The notes beneath the pieces are model-generated. The model did not search any database and was not told the origin of the DNA. It worked only from the letters and a program-made list of their open reading frames with translations. This document shows positions 43,536 to 51,962 of a stretch of DNA of 57,958 bases, in pieces. Within the stretch, counting starts at the first letter, position 1. Every line of letters begins with the position of its first letter. The stretch covers positions 1 to 57,958 of the forward strand of contig DIYR01000094.1 in assembly GCA_002429085.1 (NCBI GenBank). The letters run 5' to 3'. The position numbers and the translations under genes were made by a program. The DNA is from Flavobacteriales bacterium UBA6049 (GTDB lineage: Bacteria > Bacteroidota > Bacteroidia > Flavobacteriales_G > Salibacteraceae).

Positions 43536-43960
43536 TTCTTGTTATACGCTTTCAGTTCGAATGATAAATCTTGCTTGCTTACATCTACAATGAATCTATT
43601 TCGCAGAAGCTTTCTGCCTAATAGAATTGGAAACTTCATTTCTTTTCTTCTAGCCAAGGTAAAGTCGGTTTTGTATTTTTTCCCGAACAGTACAATGTCA
43701 AGTTTAACAACATATCGCTCTTGTACTTGGCCGTTACTACTTTTCACCTTCTTTATGGCGTAATTTGTTGTTGAATGACGATGTTTTCTATCTCCAAGCA
43801 AACAGAAAGACAAAACACTTCCTTCTGTAGTTTGAGTTTCTTTAATATAAGACGCCCTAATACTTGAGCTAGCTGCTCCCGTATCAATTCTTGCTTGGAT
43901 ATTTTCAAGACCAAAGGCAGGAAAATCTATTCGATCGCTTTTACCTATAATCTGTTTCAT
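43532..43960 (-). CDS. Retropepsin-like protease (RimB / ATP-dependent zinc protease family)
   Basis: 142 aa from MKQIIGKSDRIDFPAFGL; a start seven codons earlier adds an unlikely tail. Asp26-Thr-Gly-Ala (ARIDTGAASSSI) is the aspartic-protease-like motif of PF05618, and the later segment FTLARRKEMKFPILLGRKLLRNRFIVDVS is its conserved C-terminal block. It is a single-domain retropepsin-fold protein. In Pseudomonas the homologue RimB acts with RimK in controlling S6 glutamylation, which agrees with the overlap here. Role by analogy only. Confidence 0.85.
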   Translation of the reverse strand: MKQIIGKSDRIDFPAFGLENIQARIDTGAASSSIRASYIKETQTTEGSVLSFCLLGDRKHRHSTTNYAIKKVKSSNGQVQERYVVKLDIVLFGKKYKTDFTLARRKEMKFPILLGRKLLRNRFIVDVSKQDLSFELKAYNKK

Positions 43961-44047
43961 ATTTCGCCATGTGTGGTGCATTTGTTGGCACTGTGGAAAA
44001 GTAGAAATAAACCTTAAATTAGGAGGCTGAAGAAATCGTAGAAAATA

Positions 44048-45997
44048 ATGAGAACAGTCGCCATAGTTTGTTTGCTACTCGCCACGTTAACCTCCATTGC
44101 TCAATCAGGAAAAAAAACGTCTTTCAAAATTCCTAAAAAGCAGTCCGTTAAATTGTCAGATTTTGGAGAATCGGAGTATTCCCCAAGCATGCAAAACTTA
44201 GAAGCTCCTTACCCTGGAGGCGAGAACTATTGGACATTCATAAAAGATCAAAAAAAGAAGGCGAGTGCACTTGTAAGTTCAAACAAACGATCTGGACAAC
44301 AGATTGATTTTGATGCATCACTTAACCCTGTTCTAGGTGAGAACTTTGGAATGATTAGAGAAGTACCTGCCCCTAGTTTAGATACTACTTTTGTATTCAA
44401 TGTTAGTGGGGGAACTCCATTAGATAATACGTTGGCACTCTCAAAAAATGGAATACTGTTAACCTCAGTAAACAGTTTTTTATGGGGATACGATTTGTAC
44501 AATGACTCTATTCTGTTTAAGAATACGGACGGATCAACAAGGCTTATATCATTTGCAAACTTTGGTGATACCTTAATCCCAAATCCTAGTTCTTCTCAAC
44601 CTTTTGATCCTAAATTATTTTATGACAAAAGAAATGATCGATTCATTTTCGTTTTTCTAGACGGAAGAGGTCCATCAGATAGTCAGTGTATTATAGGTTT
44701 TTCTACAACCAGTGATCCCCGAGATGAATGGAATGTTTATTCAATCCCTGGAGATCCAAGAGGGCAGGGAGCAAATTGGACTGACTATCCTGCAATATCA
44801 ATTACCGAAAATGAACTGTTGTTTACCGTTAATATGATAATTCCAGGAGTTTCATGGCAAGCTGGGTTTGATGGCACTGTTATTTGGCAAATCAATTTAG
44901 ATGATGGATACACCGGAGCAACAAATCTAAGAGCCGATTTATGGGATGGAATTACCTACAATAATAGGTATGTGAGGTATTTATGTCCGGTAGAAGATCA
45001 TGATGGGCCTAATTCATATTTCATTAGTAACCATCCTTGGGATGCCCAAAACGACACCTTGTTTTTGGTTGAGGTTACCAATACCGCAGAAAGCGGAACA
45101 GCAGAGCTAACAGTAACTCCTATAAAATCAAATGAGGTTTACGGAATGCCACCGAACGGTAGACAAGAAGATACTCCTGCAGGGGCGCAAGATTCGTTGG
45201 GCCTACAAACAAACGATGCTCGTTTTTTAGGAGCAGTTATTCAAAACAATGTGATTCATGCAGTGGGTAACACACGCGATTTCAATTTGAATAATGCAGG
45301 GGTGTATCACACTAGAATTTCTGGTATTAACTCTGGAAACTTACAGGCTACGGCTAATGTGATAAGCGTGGATAGTTTAGATCTTGGCTATCCTAAAATC
45401 TGTTACCCTTCAGAAGGAACTCAGTTCAATAGGTATGTGATAGGGTTTAATCATACATACACAGATGTATATGCGGGTATTTCAGCAATTGTATATGATG
45501 ATGATACAGATGAGTACTCAGAAATTATGCGTTTAAAATCTGGTGAGAACTATGTTTTAAGAATAGCTACTTCCTATGAGCGTTGGGGAGATTACTTTGG
45601 GATTCAAGCATCTTCAATTCCTGGGCAGGTTTATACAGCTGGTTATTATGGGTTGCAAAATAGATCTAGCTCTACTTGGATGAATAAGATCACCATAGAT
45701 CAAAGTTTGGTAAGCACACAAGATATTGAACCAAGTAAGTTGATTAATACTACACTATATCCTAATCCTGTAGTAGAGCGATATGCCGTTCAGTTTACTA
45801 CAACTGCAAAAACAGAAGTTACAATTCATGTGTATGATATGAATGGGAAATTGGTTGCAGATTTGGGAGACCACATGGTGAAAGTAGGGTTGAATGAATT
45901 TTCATTTAATGCGTCATCATTAGCATCAGGTACCTATATCATTAAAGGTTTTAATGAGACATCCGATTTATTTAATCAAAAGCTGATCCGTGAATAA
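44048..45997 (+). CDS. T9SS-secreted protein with C-terminal sorting domain
   Basis: 649 aa. A signal peptide (1-19) opens it. The large middle (about 95-555) reads like a beta-propeller-ish or beta-rich domain with Asp-rich repeats (VFVFLDGRGPSDSQ, LFTVNMIIPG, TVIWQINLDDGYTG); no catalytic family recognised. Residues about 570-649 are a type-A Por secretion tail: LINTTLYPNPVVERYAVQF, VHVYDMNGKLVADLG (approximately), and SSLASGTYIIKGF. That tail exports it through the type IX system for attachment or release. It overlaps the next gene by eight bases, so both are co-expressed. Confidence 0.82.
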   Translation: MRTVAIVCLLLATLTSIAQSGKKTSFKIPKKQSVKLSDFGESEYSPSMQNLEAPYPGGENYWTFIKDQKKKASALVSSNKRSGQQIDFDASLNPVLGENFGMIREVPAPSLDTTFVFNVSGGTPLDNTLALSKNGILLTSVNSFLWGYDLYNDSILFKNTDGSTRLISFANFGDTLIPNPSSSQPFDPKLFYDKRNDRFIFVFLDGRGPSDSQCIIGFSTTSDPRDEWNVYSIPGDPRGQGANWTDYPAISITENELLFTVNMIIPGVSWQAGFDGTVIWQINLDDGYTGATNLRADLWDGITYNNRYVRYLCPVEDHDGPNSYFISNHPWDAQNDTLFLVEVTNTAESGTAELTVTPIKSNEVYGMPPNGRQEDTPAGAQDSLGLQTNDARFLGAVIQNNVIHAVGNTRDFNLNNAGVYHTRISGINSGNLQATANVISVDSLDLGYPKICYPSEGTQFNRYVIGFNHTYTDVYAGISAIVYDDDTDEYSEIMRLKSGENYVLRIATSYERWGDYFGIQASSIPGQVYTAGYYGLQNRSSSTWMNKITIDQSLVSTQDIEPSKLINTTLYPNPVVERYAVQFTTTAKTEVTIHVYDMNGKLVADLGDHMVKVGLNEFSFNASSLASGTYIIKGFNETSDLFNQKLIRE

Positions 45998-47255
45998 ACT
46001 CTGCTTACTTCTTACGTTTTTATTCATTCATACCTCGATTTCTGCACAGTTAGATGTGAACGTTTACACTACTCCAAACGACATGGTGAAAGATGAGTTA
46101 ATGGGGCAGAGTGTACGAGCTATGAATGTTCGATATGAGGGGCATGTGCAATCTCGCGGATCGTTTATGAATGAGAACACCATTATTCCATTTAAACATG
46201 GTGTTGTGTTGAGTTCAGGGTATGTTACAGCCATTCCAGGGAAGAATAAATCTTCAAGTTTTTCAGGAGTAATGGGAAAAGCGGGAGACTTGGATTTAGA
46301 AAAAATCGCAGCAGGAGACTCAAAAGATGCTGCGGTATTGGAGTTTGATTTTGTAGCAACAAATGAAATGGTAAGTTTTCGCTACATTTTTGCTTCTGAG
46401 GAATATCCAGAATATGTAAATTCTCAGTTTAACGATGTGTTTGCGTTTTACCTAACCGATAAGCTAACAAAGGAAACTTGGAACTTGGCAACCATCCCTA
46501 CTACAACATCTCCAATTTCTATCAACACCATTAACAACAAGTGGAACTTTAAATACTACATCAGTAATTTGCCAGAGGATATCAATAAATTTAGGTACGA
46601 CCTCGAAATGATAGAAATGGATGGGTTGACAAAACCATTAGTGGCGTATCATCCAGTGGAAAAAGGTAGACCATATCATATCAAAATTGCCATTTGTGAT
46701 GTGGGAGATGGAAACTTAGATTCTTCTGTTTTTCTTGAAGGAGGTTCTTTTTCAAGTCAAACTCAAGAAGAGTTTTATGAAGAAAACCTGGCTTTCATCA
46801 ACAGTTTTGAAGAGTCTAAAAATAATGTCGTTCAAAAACCTCGTAAACCTAAAAATGCGGTTGTAAAAGAGCTAGAAGACAAAAGTGAACGAGTAGAAGA
46901 AGTATCAAAAGAGAGTACCGAATTACCTGAGCTAATAGTCTATTTTGATACAGATGAACACACCTTATCTACCTCAGAGTTTCAAAAATTAGAAATGTTC
47001 ATTTCTAACAATAAAGAATTAGTAGAAGGAACTTGGGATATTACTGGGCATACAGATAGTGTAGGATCTAATCAGTACAATCTTGAACTAAGTAAAAGGA
47101 GAGCAAAAGCCATTGAGAAGATTCTATTAGAAGAAACACAGAAATCATGCACTATAGCTTGGAAAGGTGAGGGGCTTCCACTTAATTCGAATTCTACAGA
47201 AAAAGAAAAAGCATTGAATAGAAGAGTTGTGATTCAATTTCAGCCAGAGCGGTGA
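45990..47255 (+). CDS. Choice-of-anchor L / OmpA fusion protein
   Basis: 421 aa with GTG start eight bases inside the previous gene. A signal peptide (1-19) is followed by a choice-of-anchor L domain (about 20-245; IIPFKHGVVLSSGYV, VSFRYIFASEEYPEYV, FNDVFAFYLT). A charged linker rich in K/E (about 265-305) leads to an OmpA peptidoglycan-binding domain (about 310-421; LIVYFDTDEHTLS, DITGHTDSVGSNQYN, LNRRVVIQF). The OmpA half should dock on peptidoglycan; the anchor-L half is a common but uncharacterised extracellular beta domain. The coupling suggests a joint role with the T9SS protein. Confidence 0.85.
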   Translation: MNKLCLLLTFLFIHTSISAQLDVNVYTTPNDMVKDELMGQSVRAMNVRYEGHVQSRGSFMNENTIIPFKHGVVLSSGYVTAIPGKNKSSSFSGVMGKAGDLDLEKIAAGDSKDAAVLEFDFVATNEMVSFRYIFASEEYPEYVNSQFNDVFAFYLTDKLTKETWNLATIPTTTSPISINTINNKWNFKYYISNLPEDINKFRYDLEMIEMDGLTKPLVAYHPVEKGRPYHIKIAICDVGDGNLDSSVFLEGGSFSSQTQEEFYEENLAFINSFEESKNNVVQKPRKPKNAVVKELEDKSERVEEVSKESTELPELIVYFDTDEHTLSTSEFQKLEMFISNNKELVEGTWDITGHTDSVGSNQYNLELSKRRAKAIEKILLEETQKSCTIAWKGEGLPLNSNSTEKEKALNRRVVIQFQPER

Positions 47256-47280
47256 AAATTCAGAAACCAACAAAAGTCAT

Positions 47281-47311
47281 TTGTTCGTATCTCAAACGCG
47301 TCTTATCTTCG
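47281..47311 (+). promoter_or_regulatory. Candidate promoter of the universal stress gene
   Basis: TTG at 47281-47283, 20-nt spacer, TATCTTCG at 47304-47311 (one mismatch to TAnnTTTG), 31 nt before the ATG. Confidence 0.45.
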
Positions 47312-47342
47312 GTGCTTTATCACAAATCAATAAATCAACTTC

Positions 47343-48185
47343 ATGGAGCCAAATAGTTCAATAAAACTTGCAGTTTGCACAGATTTCTCGTCAATTGCTA
47401 ATCACGCCTTTCAGGAAGGTCTTCGTTTTGCTAAATTGATTGGAGCAGAAGTTCATTTGATTCACGTACTTCGCAATAGCAAGAACGGAACTGAGGAAGC
47501 CGAGAATCAAATGGTTGAGATGGTTAAGAATGCAGGTGACTTGGCTAAGGGAGTAGATATAAAGTTTGAAGTTACTTCTGGTGATGACATCATTGAGGCA
47601 ATTAACAAACAAGTAGATGAGATTCATCCAGACTATTTTGTGGTTGGTTACGAAGCTAAAACTGGAATGGACCGTTTCTTCGGACCAAACATTATGAAAA
47701 TTGTACGTGGCTCTAAATTCCCTGTTATTGCCATTAAAGAAAACGAATCATTGGATGACATGAAGAAGATTCTGTTCCCAATGAACCTGAACGAATATGC
47801 TCGTCAAAAAACGATTCCTACCATTCAATTGGCGCTTGATTTAAAAGCGACTATTCAATTGGTTGGTTTAGAAGTAGACTTTACAGATAAAGATCGTACT
47901 AAGTTGAAGGTATATATGAATCAGCTAGAAGATCTATTCAAGAAGTATAATGTAGAGTATACTAAAGACTGGATCACTGGTAAAAGTGATACTGAATTGG
48001 TAATTAACTATGCCAACGATAATGACTCAGATTTAATTGCTAAAGTATTTGAGCACGATCCAAGTATTGTAGAGTTGTTTGTAGGAAATCAAGATGAAGA
48101 AGTAATTGCTAAAACGAACATGCCATTATTCATTGTGAAATCTCACGAATACATGGTTGGTAGCTGGAGCACCATGCGCGGTTAA
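47343..48185 (+). CDS. Universal stress protein (tandem UspA)
   Basis: 280 aa with two UspA halves: residues about 6-150 (IKLAVCTDFSSIANHAFQEGLRFA, VHLIHVLR, FVVGYEAKTGMDRFFGPNIM, FPVIAIKE) and about 151-275 (KKILFPMNLNEYARQ, LFIVKSHEY). Single-domain repeats of this kind are common in Bacteroidota. The ATP-binding G-x2-G-x9-G(S/T) motif is incomplete. Cytosolic stress-response role, regulation unknown. Single-gene unit between its own promoter and terminator. Confidence 0.88.
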   Translation: MEPNSSIKLAVCTDFSSIANHAFQEGLRFAKLIGAEVHLIHVLRNSKNGTEEAENQMVEMVKNAGDLAKGVDIKFEVTSGDDIIEAINKQVDEIHPDYFVVGYEAKTGMDRFFGPNIMKIVRGSKFPVIAIKENESLDDMKKILFPMNLNEYARQKTIPTIQLALDLKATIQLVGLEVDFTDKDRTKLKVYMNQLEDLFKKYNVEYTKDWITGKSDTELVINYANDNDSDLIAKVFEHDPSIVELFVGNQDEEVIAKTNMPLFIVKSHEYMVGSWSTMRG

Positions 48186-48214
48186 GCAAATGCAACATAC
48201 TAATTAGAAATTCG

Positions 48215-48241
48215 GGGAGGTTTAAAAAGCCTCCCTTTTTT
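48215..48241 (+). terminator. Rho-independent terminator after the Usp gene
   Basis: GGGAGG (48215-48220) pairs with CCTCCC (48230-48235); flanking TTT/AAG extend the stem. Six T's follow. The start of the next gene lies only three bases beyond. Confidence 0.82.
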
Positions 48242-48244
48242 GTT

Positions 48245-49306
48245 ATGGATTGGTCAAAAATCAAAGTAGTAGAATTGGCGTCAGTTCTGGCTGGGCCAGC
48301 AGTAGGAACTTTTTTTGCTGAGTTAGGCGCACAAGTAATTAAAGTAGAAAATGGGAAAACAGGTGGAGATGTAACTCGAGGATGGAAGTTGAGTACCGAG
48401 GACAAAGCCAACAAAACCAGTGCATACTTTGCTAGTGTAAATCATTCTAAAGAATATTTGTTCTTGAACCTATCAGATCCAAACGATTTGGCCTTGGTGC
48501 AAGATCATATTCGTTCGGCTGATATTGTTGTGAGTAATTTCAAAGCATCCAGTGCTGTAAAGCTAGGAATGGATTTTAGTAGTCTTCAAGCTTTGAACCC
48601 AAACATCATTCTTGGAGAAATTACCGGTTACCCAACAGGCAATAGGCCAGCATTTGATGTGGTGTTACAAGCCGAAACAGGATTCTTGGCCATGAGCGGA
48701 ACCGATTCTAATCATCTAGCAAAAATGCCTGTAGCCTTAATTGATGTGTTAGCAGCTCATCAATTAAAAGAAGGGATTTTAGTAGCTATGCTTGAGCAGC
48801 AGTACGATGGAAAAGCCAAACATGTTCAAGTTTCTTTATACGAAGCGGCTTTGGCATCATTGGCAAATCAAGCATCCAATTTTTTAATGGCTGGCCACAT
48901 TCCTAAACCAATTGGAACGCAGCATCCAAACATTGCACCGTATGGAGATCTGATTCAAAGTAGTGATGGAGGAAAAATTGTATTGGCAGTTGGAACGGAG
49001 AATCACTTTGAACAATTGTGTTCAGCTCTTGAATTAGACGAGTTGAAGTTTGATAATAGATTTATGAGCAACACATTACGCGTAGCAAATAGAGAAACTT
49101 TAATGTATACTATCCAATCAGCTTCAGAAGTATTAGCAATGGACGAGTTGTGCCAGAAATTATCTGAGTCGAAAGTGCCGTTTGGTGTAGTAAAAACAAT
49201 GGATGAGGTATTCAAGGATGAAGAGGCAAAAAATCTCGTGTTAAAATCTAAAGAACAAGACGAATCAACCGAGCGAGTTCGCCACAACGTGTTTAGGATT
49301 GCTTAA
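48245..49306 (+). CDS. CaiB/BaiF-type CoA-transferase (family III)
   Basis: 353 aa. VVELASVLAGPAVGTFFAELGAQVIKVE is the family start. The catalytic Asp is D138 in PAFDVVLQAETGFLAMSG, and VALIDVLAAHQLKEGILVAML and FGVVKTMDEVFKDEEAK match conserved positions. Exchanges CoA between carboxylic acids; the substrate is not evident, and no acyl-CoA genes are adjacent. It starts three bases after the previous terminator, so it must have a promoter inside that region or depend on read-through. Its 3' end overlaps the convergent membrane protein gene by 14 bases. Confidence 0.88.
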   Translation: MDWSKIKVVELASVLAGPAVGTFFAELGAQVIKVENGKTGGDVTRGWKLSTEDKANKTSAYFASVNHSKEYLFLNLSDPNDLALVQDHIRSADIVVSNFKASSAVKLGMDFSSLQALNPNIILGEITGYPTGNRPAFDVVLQAETGFLAMSGTDSNHLAKMPVALIDVLAAHQLKEGILVAMLEQQYDGKAKHVQVSLYEAALASLANQASNFLMAGHIPKPIGTQHPNIAPYGDLIQSSDGGKIVLAVGTENHFEQLCSALELDELKFDNRFMSNTLRVANRETLMYTIQSASEVLAMDELCQKLSESKVPFGVVKTMDEVFKDEEAKNLVLKSKEQDESTERVRHNVFRIA

Positions 49307-49862
49307 ACAGCTTAATTTTTCTATTCACTTCACCAAGTAATGCATTTGCATCCTTTGCAGAAAGATGCATCCCGAACAACTGTGTTTTACCTTCACCAAG
49401 TAATTGCAGTTGTTCGTTACCAACTATCCAGAAAGATTTGCTGTAAGTGCTACCAAAGCTACGTTCTCCTGCTTCAACCCTTACCACTTTTTGCACTTGA
49501 TCTGGTGTGAATTGCGATTTGGTATTAGCCATTCCAAATAAACTTCTACCATACGATAAAAGCTTTGTGTCATTGTCAATAACAATCCATTCAAAGCCAT
49601 ATGTTTTGAATAGGTAGGCGTAAATAGACTTGTAAGCGAACCATCCCCAAAACACCAAGTAAACAATAAAAAAGAGTATAGATTCTTTAGGTAGATCTGC
49701 TCGAAACAAATAGCTGATGACATATAATCCTAAACTAGTCCATACAACAATCCACCCCAATAATGCCATTCTCATCCAACCTTCTAACCGGTCTAAGACA
49801 GTAATAGACGTTTTTCCTTTTTCTTGTTCGATTGAAATAGATTTACCGATACGTTTACTCAT
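49293..49862 (-). CDS. Two-TM hypothetical protein (possible PH-like domain)
   Basis: 189 aa. A cytosolic N terminus of about 30 residues precedes two membrane helices (about 32-53 and 61-85) and a C-terminal soluble domain of about 100 residues (WIVIDNDTKLLSYGRSLFGM, FWIVGNEQLQLLGEGKT). The strand pattern of that domain resembles bacterial PH-like (bPH) proteins, but I cannot confirm it. Convergent overlap with the CoA-transferase gene. No function assigned. Confidence 0.6.
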   Translation of the reverse strand: MSKRIGKSISIEQEKGKTSITVLDRLEGWMRMALLGWIVVWTSLGLYVISYLFRADLPKESILFFIVYLVFWGWFAYKSIYAYLFKTYGFEWIVIDNDTKLLSYGRSLFGMANTKSQFTPDQVQKVVRVEAGERSFGSTYSKSFWIVGNEQLQLLGEGKTQLFGMHLSAKDANALLGEVNRKIKLFKQS

Positions 49863-49957
49863 GGAACAAAGTTTGTTATTCTAACACATGAAACAAGAGA
49901 TGTCATCGTTTAATACTGCAAAAATTAACACCTTTGGCGTCCTGAAAAGCTCGATTT

Positions 49958-50722
49958 ATGCAAAATCCGATAAGATCATTCTCCTTATCTCTATTCCTTT
50001 TATTCTCTAGTAGTGTATTGATGGCCCAAGTAGCTGGCGGTAAGCATCAAAAACTATTCGATATGTATGTGCTTGGCGATTACGAAAAATGTGCCGACCG
50101 AGCCATGAAGATGACTGAAAATGAAAAAACGAAATACGATTCAGAGCCTTACTTGTATGTAGCGATATGTTACTTAAAGCTCCATGATGATCCAGAAATG
50201 GCAGAGTTTTATCCAGATGCCATTAAAAATGCTTTGAAATATGGAGCAAAGTTTAAGAAGCGCGATGATCGTTTGAAAAGCAAAGAACAAGAGTACATCT
50301 TCGATCAAAACTTAGATCATATCAACACATTGAAATCGGTTGGTATCCGTGAAGCTCGAGGTTACTTCTCTCAAGAAGAGTATCGTAAAGCATTGGTTTG
50401 GTATAAGTTGGTGTATAAAGTAGATCCAGAAGATCCCATTTCTACATTTATGAAAGGTGTAACAGATTTATACACCAAGAATACTCGCGAGGGTATGGAA
50501 TATGTAGAACAGGCGCTGGCTGTGTTAGAAAAGCAAGCAAGTGAAGGAAGTTTTGTTCAAAACGACTATACTGTAGATTCTTTTGAAGATGCATTTGTAG
50601 GGTATGCTCGTTATTTGAACAATAAAGGAGATAGAAGAGGGGCACAAAGCATGGTCAAGTTAGGGCGTGAATTAGACCCTAAGAATAAACGTTTAGAGCA
50701 GCTTCAGATAGAGATGGAGTAA
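49958..50722 (+). CDS. Secreted TPR-like protein
   Basis: 254 aa. A signal peptide (ending VLMAQ, 1-23) is followed by helical repeats resembling TPRs: LFDMYVLGDYEKCADRAMKM, YLYVAICYLKLHDD, ARGYFSQEEYRKALVWYKLV, ARYLNNKGDRRGAQSMVKLG. It probably mediates protein interactions in the periplasm. It lies upstream of trmD with a terminator between, so it is a separate unit. Confidence 0.75.
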   Translation: MQNPIRSFSLSLFLLFSSSVLMAQVAGGKHQKLFDMYVLGDYEKCADRAMKMTENEKTKYDSEPYLYVAICYLKLHDDPEMAEFYPDAIKNALKYGAKFKKRDDRLKSKEQEYIFDQNLDHINTLKSVGIREARGYFSQEEYRKALVWYKLVYKVDPEDPISTFMKGVTDLYTKNTREGMEYVEQALAVLEKQASEGSFVQNDYTVDSFEDAFVGYARYLNNKGDRRGAQSMVKLGRELDPKNKRLEQLQIEME

Positions 50723-50747
50723 GCTAGATTTAAATTCAGTTAATGAT

Positions 50748-50783
50748 AGCCCTGTTCCAAATCGGAGTAGGGCTTTATTTTTG
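50748..50783 (+). terminator. Terminator whose tail overlaps the trmD -7 box
   Basis: AGCCCT (50748-50753) and AGGGCT (50769-50774) form a 6-bp stem with a 15-nt loop, followed by TTATTTTTG. The T-rich tail doubles as TATTTTTG at 50776-50783. Confidence 0.65.
50776..50783 (+). promoter_or_regulatory. -7 box (TATTTTTG) for trmD
   Basis: An exact TAnnTTTG match ending five bases before the trmD ATG and sharing bases with the upstream terminator tail. No TTG at the normal -33 position. Confidence 0.4.
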
Positions 50784-50788
50784 CCCTC

Positions 50789-51466
50789 ATGCGAATTGAT
50801 ATTGTTTCTATTCTTCCGCAACTCATGGAGAGTTGGTTTGCCGATTCTATTTTGAAAAGAGCCATTCAAAAAGAGTTGGTCGAAATTCATTTTCACGACC
50901 CAAGAGAATACTCAACTGATAAACATAAACGTATAGACGATTATCAGTTTGGTGGTGGCGCTGGCATGGTGATGATGGTTGAGCCATTATCTATACTTAT
51001 AGAAAAGCTAAAGGCTGAAAGAGCCTATGACGCTATTGTATACATGACTCCAGATGGATCGACACTAAAACAGCGAACGGCAAATCAGTTTAGTTCTTTC
51101 GAAAACATCATGATTATCTGTGGGCACTACAAAGGAATAGACGATCGTATTAGGCAACACTATGTAACACATGAGATATCTATTGGTGATTATGTGCTTT
51201 CTGGAGGAGAACTAGCAGCTTGTGTGTTATGTGATAGTGTTATCCGTTTAATTCCAGGTGTGTTGAATGATGGTACCAGCGCTTTAACCGATTCGTTTCA
51301 AGATGGATTATTGGCTCCACCAGTATATACTAGACCAGCAGAGTTTAATGGCTGGAAAGTGCCTGAAATACTGACGAGTGGGAATTTTAAGGCCATTGAA
51401 GACTGGCGCCATGAGCAGGCTTTGGAACGTACAAAACAACGTAGACCAGATTTATTAGAAGATTAA
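50789..51466 (+). CDS. trmD: tRNA (guanine-N1)-methyltransferase TrmD
   Basis: 225 aa, standard length. MRIDIVSILPQLMESWFADSI, HDPREYS, DDYQFGGGAGMVMMVEPL, IICGHYKGIDDRIRQHYVTHEISIGDYVLSGGE (the deep-knot motif) and FKAIEDWRHEQAL are all present. It methylates G37 of tRNAs next to proline/leucine/arginine anticodons and prevents frameshifts. rplS follows after 79 bases; the trmD-rplS order is conserved in bacteria. Confidence 0.97.
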   Translation: MRIDIVSILPQLMESWFADSILKRAIQKELVEIHFHDPREYSTDKHKRIDDYQFGGGAGMVMMVEPLSILIEKLKAERAYDAIVYMTPDGSTLKQRTANQFSSFENIMIICGHYKGIDDRIRQHYVTHEISIGDYVLSGGELAACVLCDSVIRLIPGVLNDGTSALTDSFQDGLLAPPVYTRPAEFNGWKVPEILTSGNFKAIEDWRHEQALERTKQRRPDLLED

Positions 51467-51545
51467 TTGAAAATTTTATTGAATCAGTAGGTTAGCGATT
51501 AAAATTTATCTATTTTCGCAAGCTCAAAATTCAAAGGCATTCACG

Positions 51546-51896
51546 ATGGATTCAAGACTTAGAGAAATAGTAAAAGAAGTTAGTCATACTAACGAATTGC
51601 CTGATTTTAAATCTGGAGATACAGTTACTGTTCATTATAAAATTAAAGAAGGTGGTAAAGAGCGTATTCAGCAATTCCAAGGTGTGGTATTGCAACGCAA
51701 AGGAAGTGGTAGCACTGAAACCTTCACAGTTCGTAAAATGGCAAGCGGTGTTGGTGTAGAGCGTATCTTCCCAGTATCTTCTCCGTTTATCGACAAAGTA
51801 GACGTAAACAAAGTTGGTGTTGTTCGTAGAGCACGTATTTTCTACTTACGTGGTTTAACTGGTAAAGCGGCTCGTATTAAAGAGAAGCGTTTCTAG
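51546..51896 (+). CDS. rplS: 50S ribosomal protein L19
   Basis: 116 aa. LPDFKSGDTVTVHYKIKEGGKERIQQFQGVV, GSTETFTVRKMASGVGVERIFPVSSP and FYLRGLTGKAARIKEK are canonical L19. It follows trmD and ends just before a hairpin that is repeated 2.5 kb downstream. Confidence 0.97.
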   Translation: MDSRLREIVKEVSHTNELPDFKSGDTVTVHYKIKEGGKERIQQFQGVVLQRKGSGSTETFTVRKMASGVGVERIFPVSSPFIDKVDVNKVGVVRRARIFYLRGLTGKAARIKEKRF

Positions 51897-51924
51897 TCAG
51901 AAATTCATCATTACAATATTTGAA

Positions 51925-51951
51925 GCCTCGCATTTTATGCGGGGCTTTTTT
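51925..51951 (+). terminator. Terminator after rplS, copy 1 of a direct repeat
   Basis: An 8-bp stem (GCCTCGCA with TGCGGGGC, one G-T pair), 5-nt loop, then six T's. The 27-nt string is identical to that at 54406-54432. Confidence 0.85.
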
Positions 51952-51962
51952 ATTTTGCACCT

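Noticed and set aside
48236..48244. Dedicated promoter between the Usp terminator and the CoA-transferase gene
   Set aside because: The space is only a few bases and holds no TAnnTTTG match; the promoter must be further upstream or the gene is expressed by read-through.
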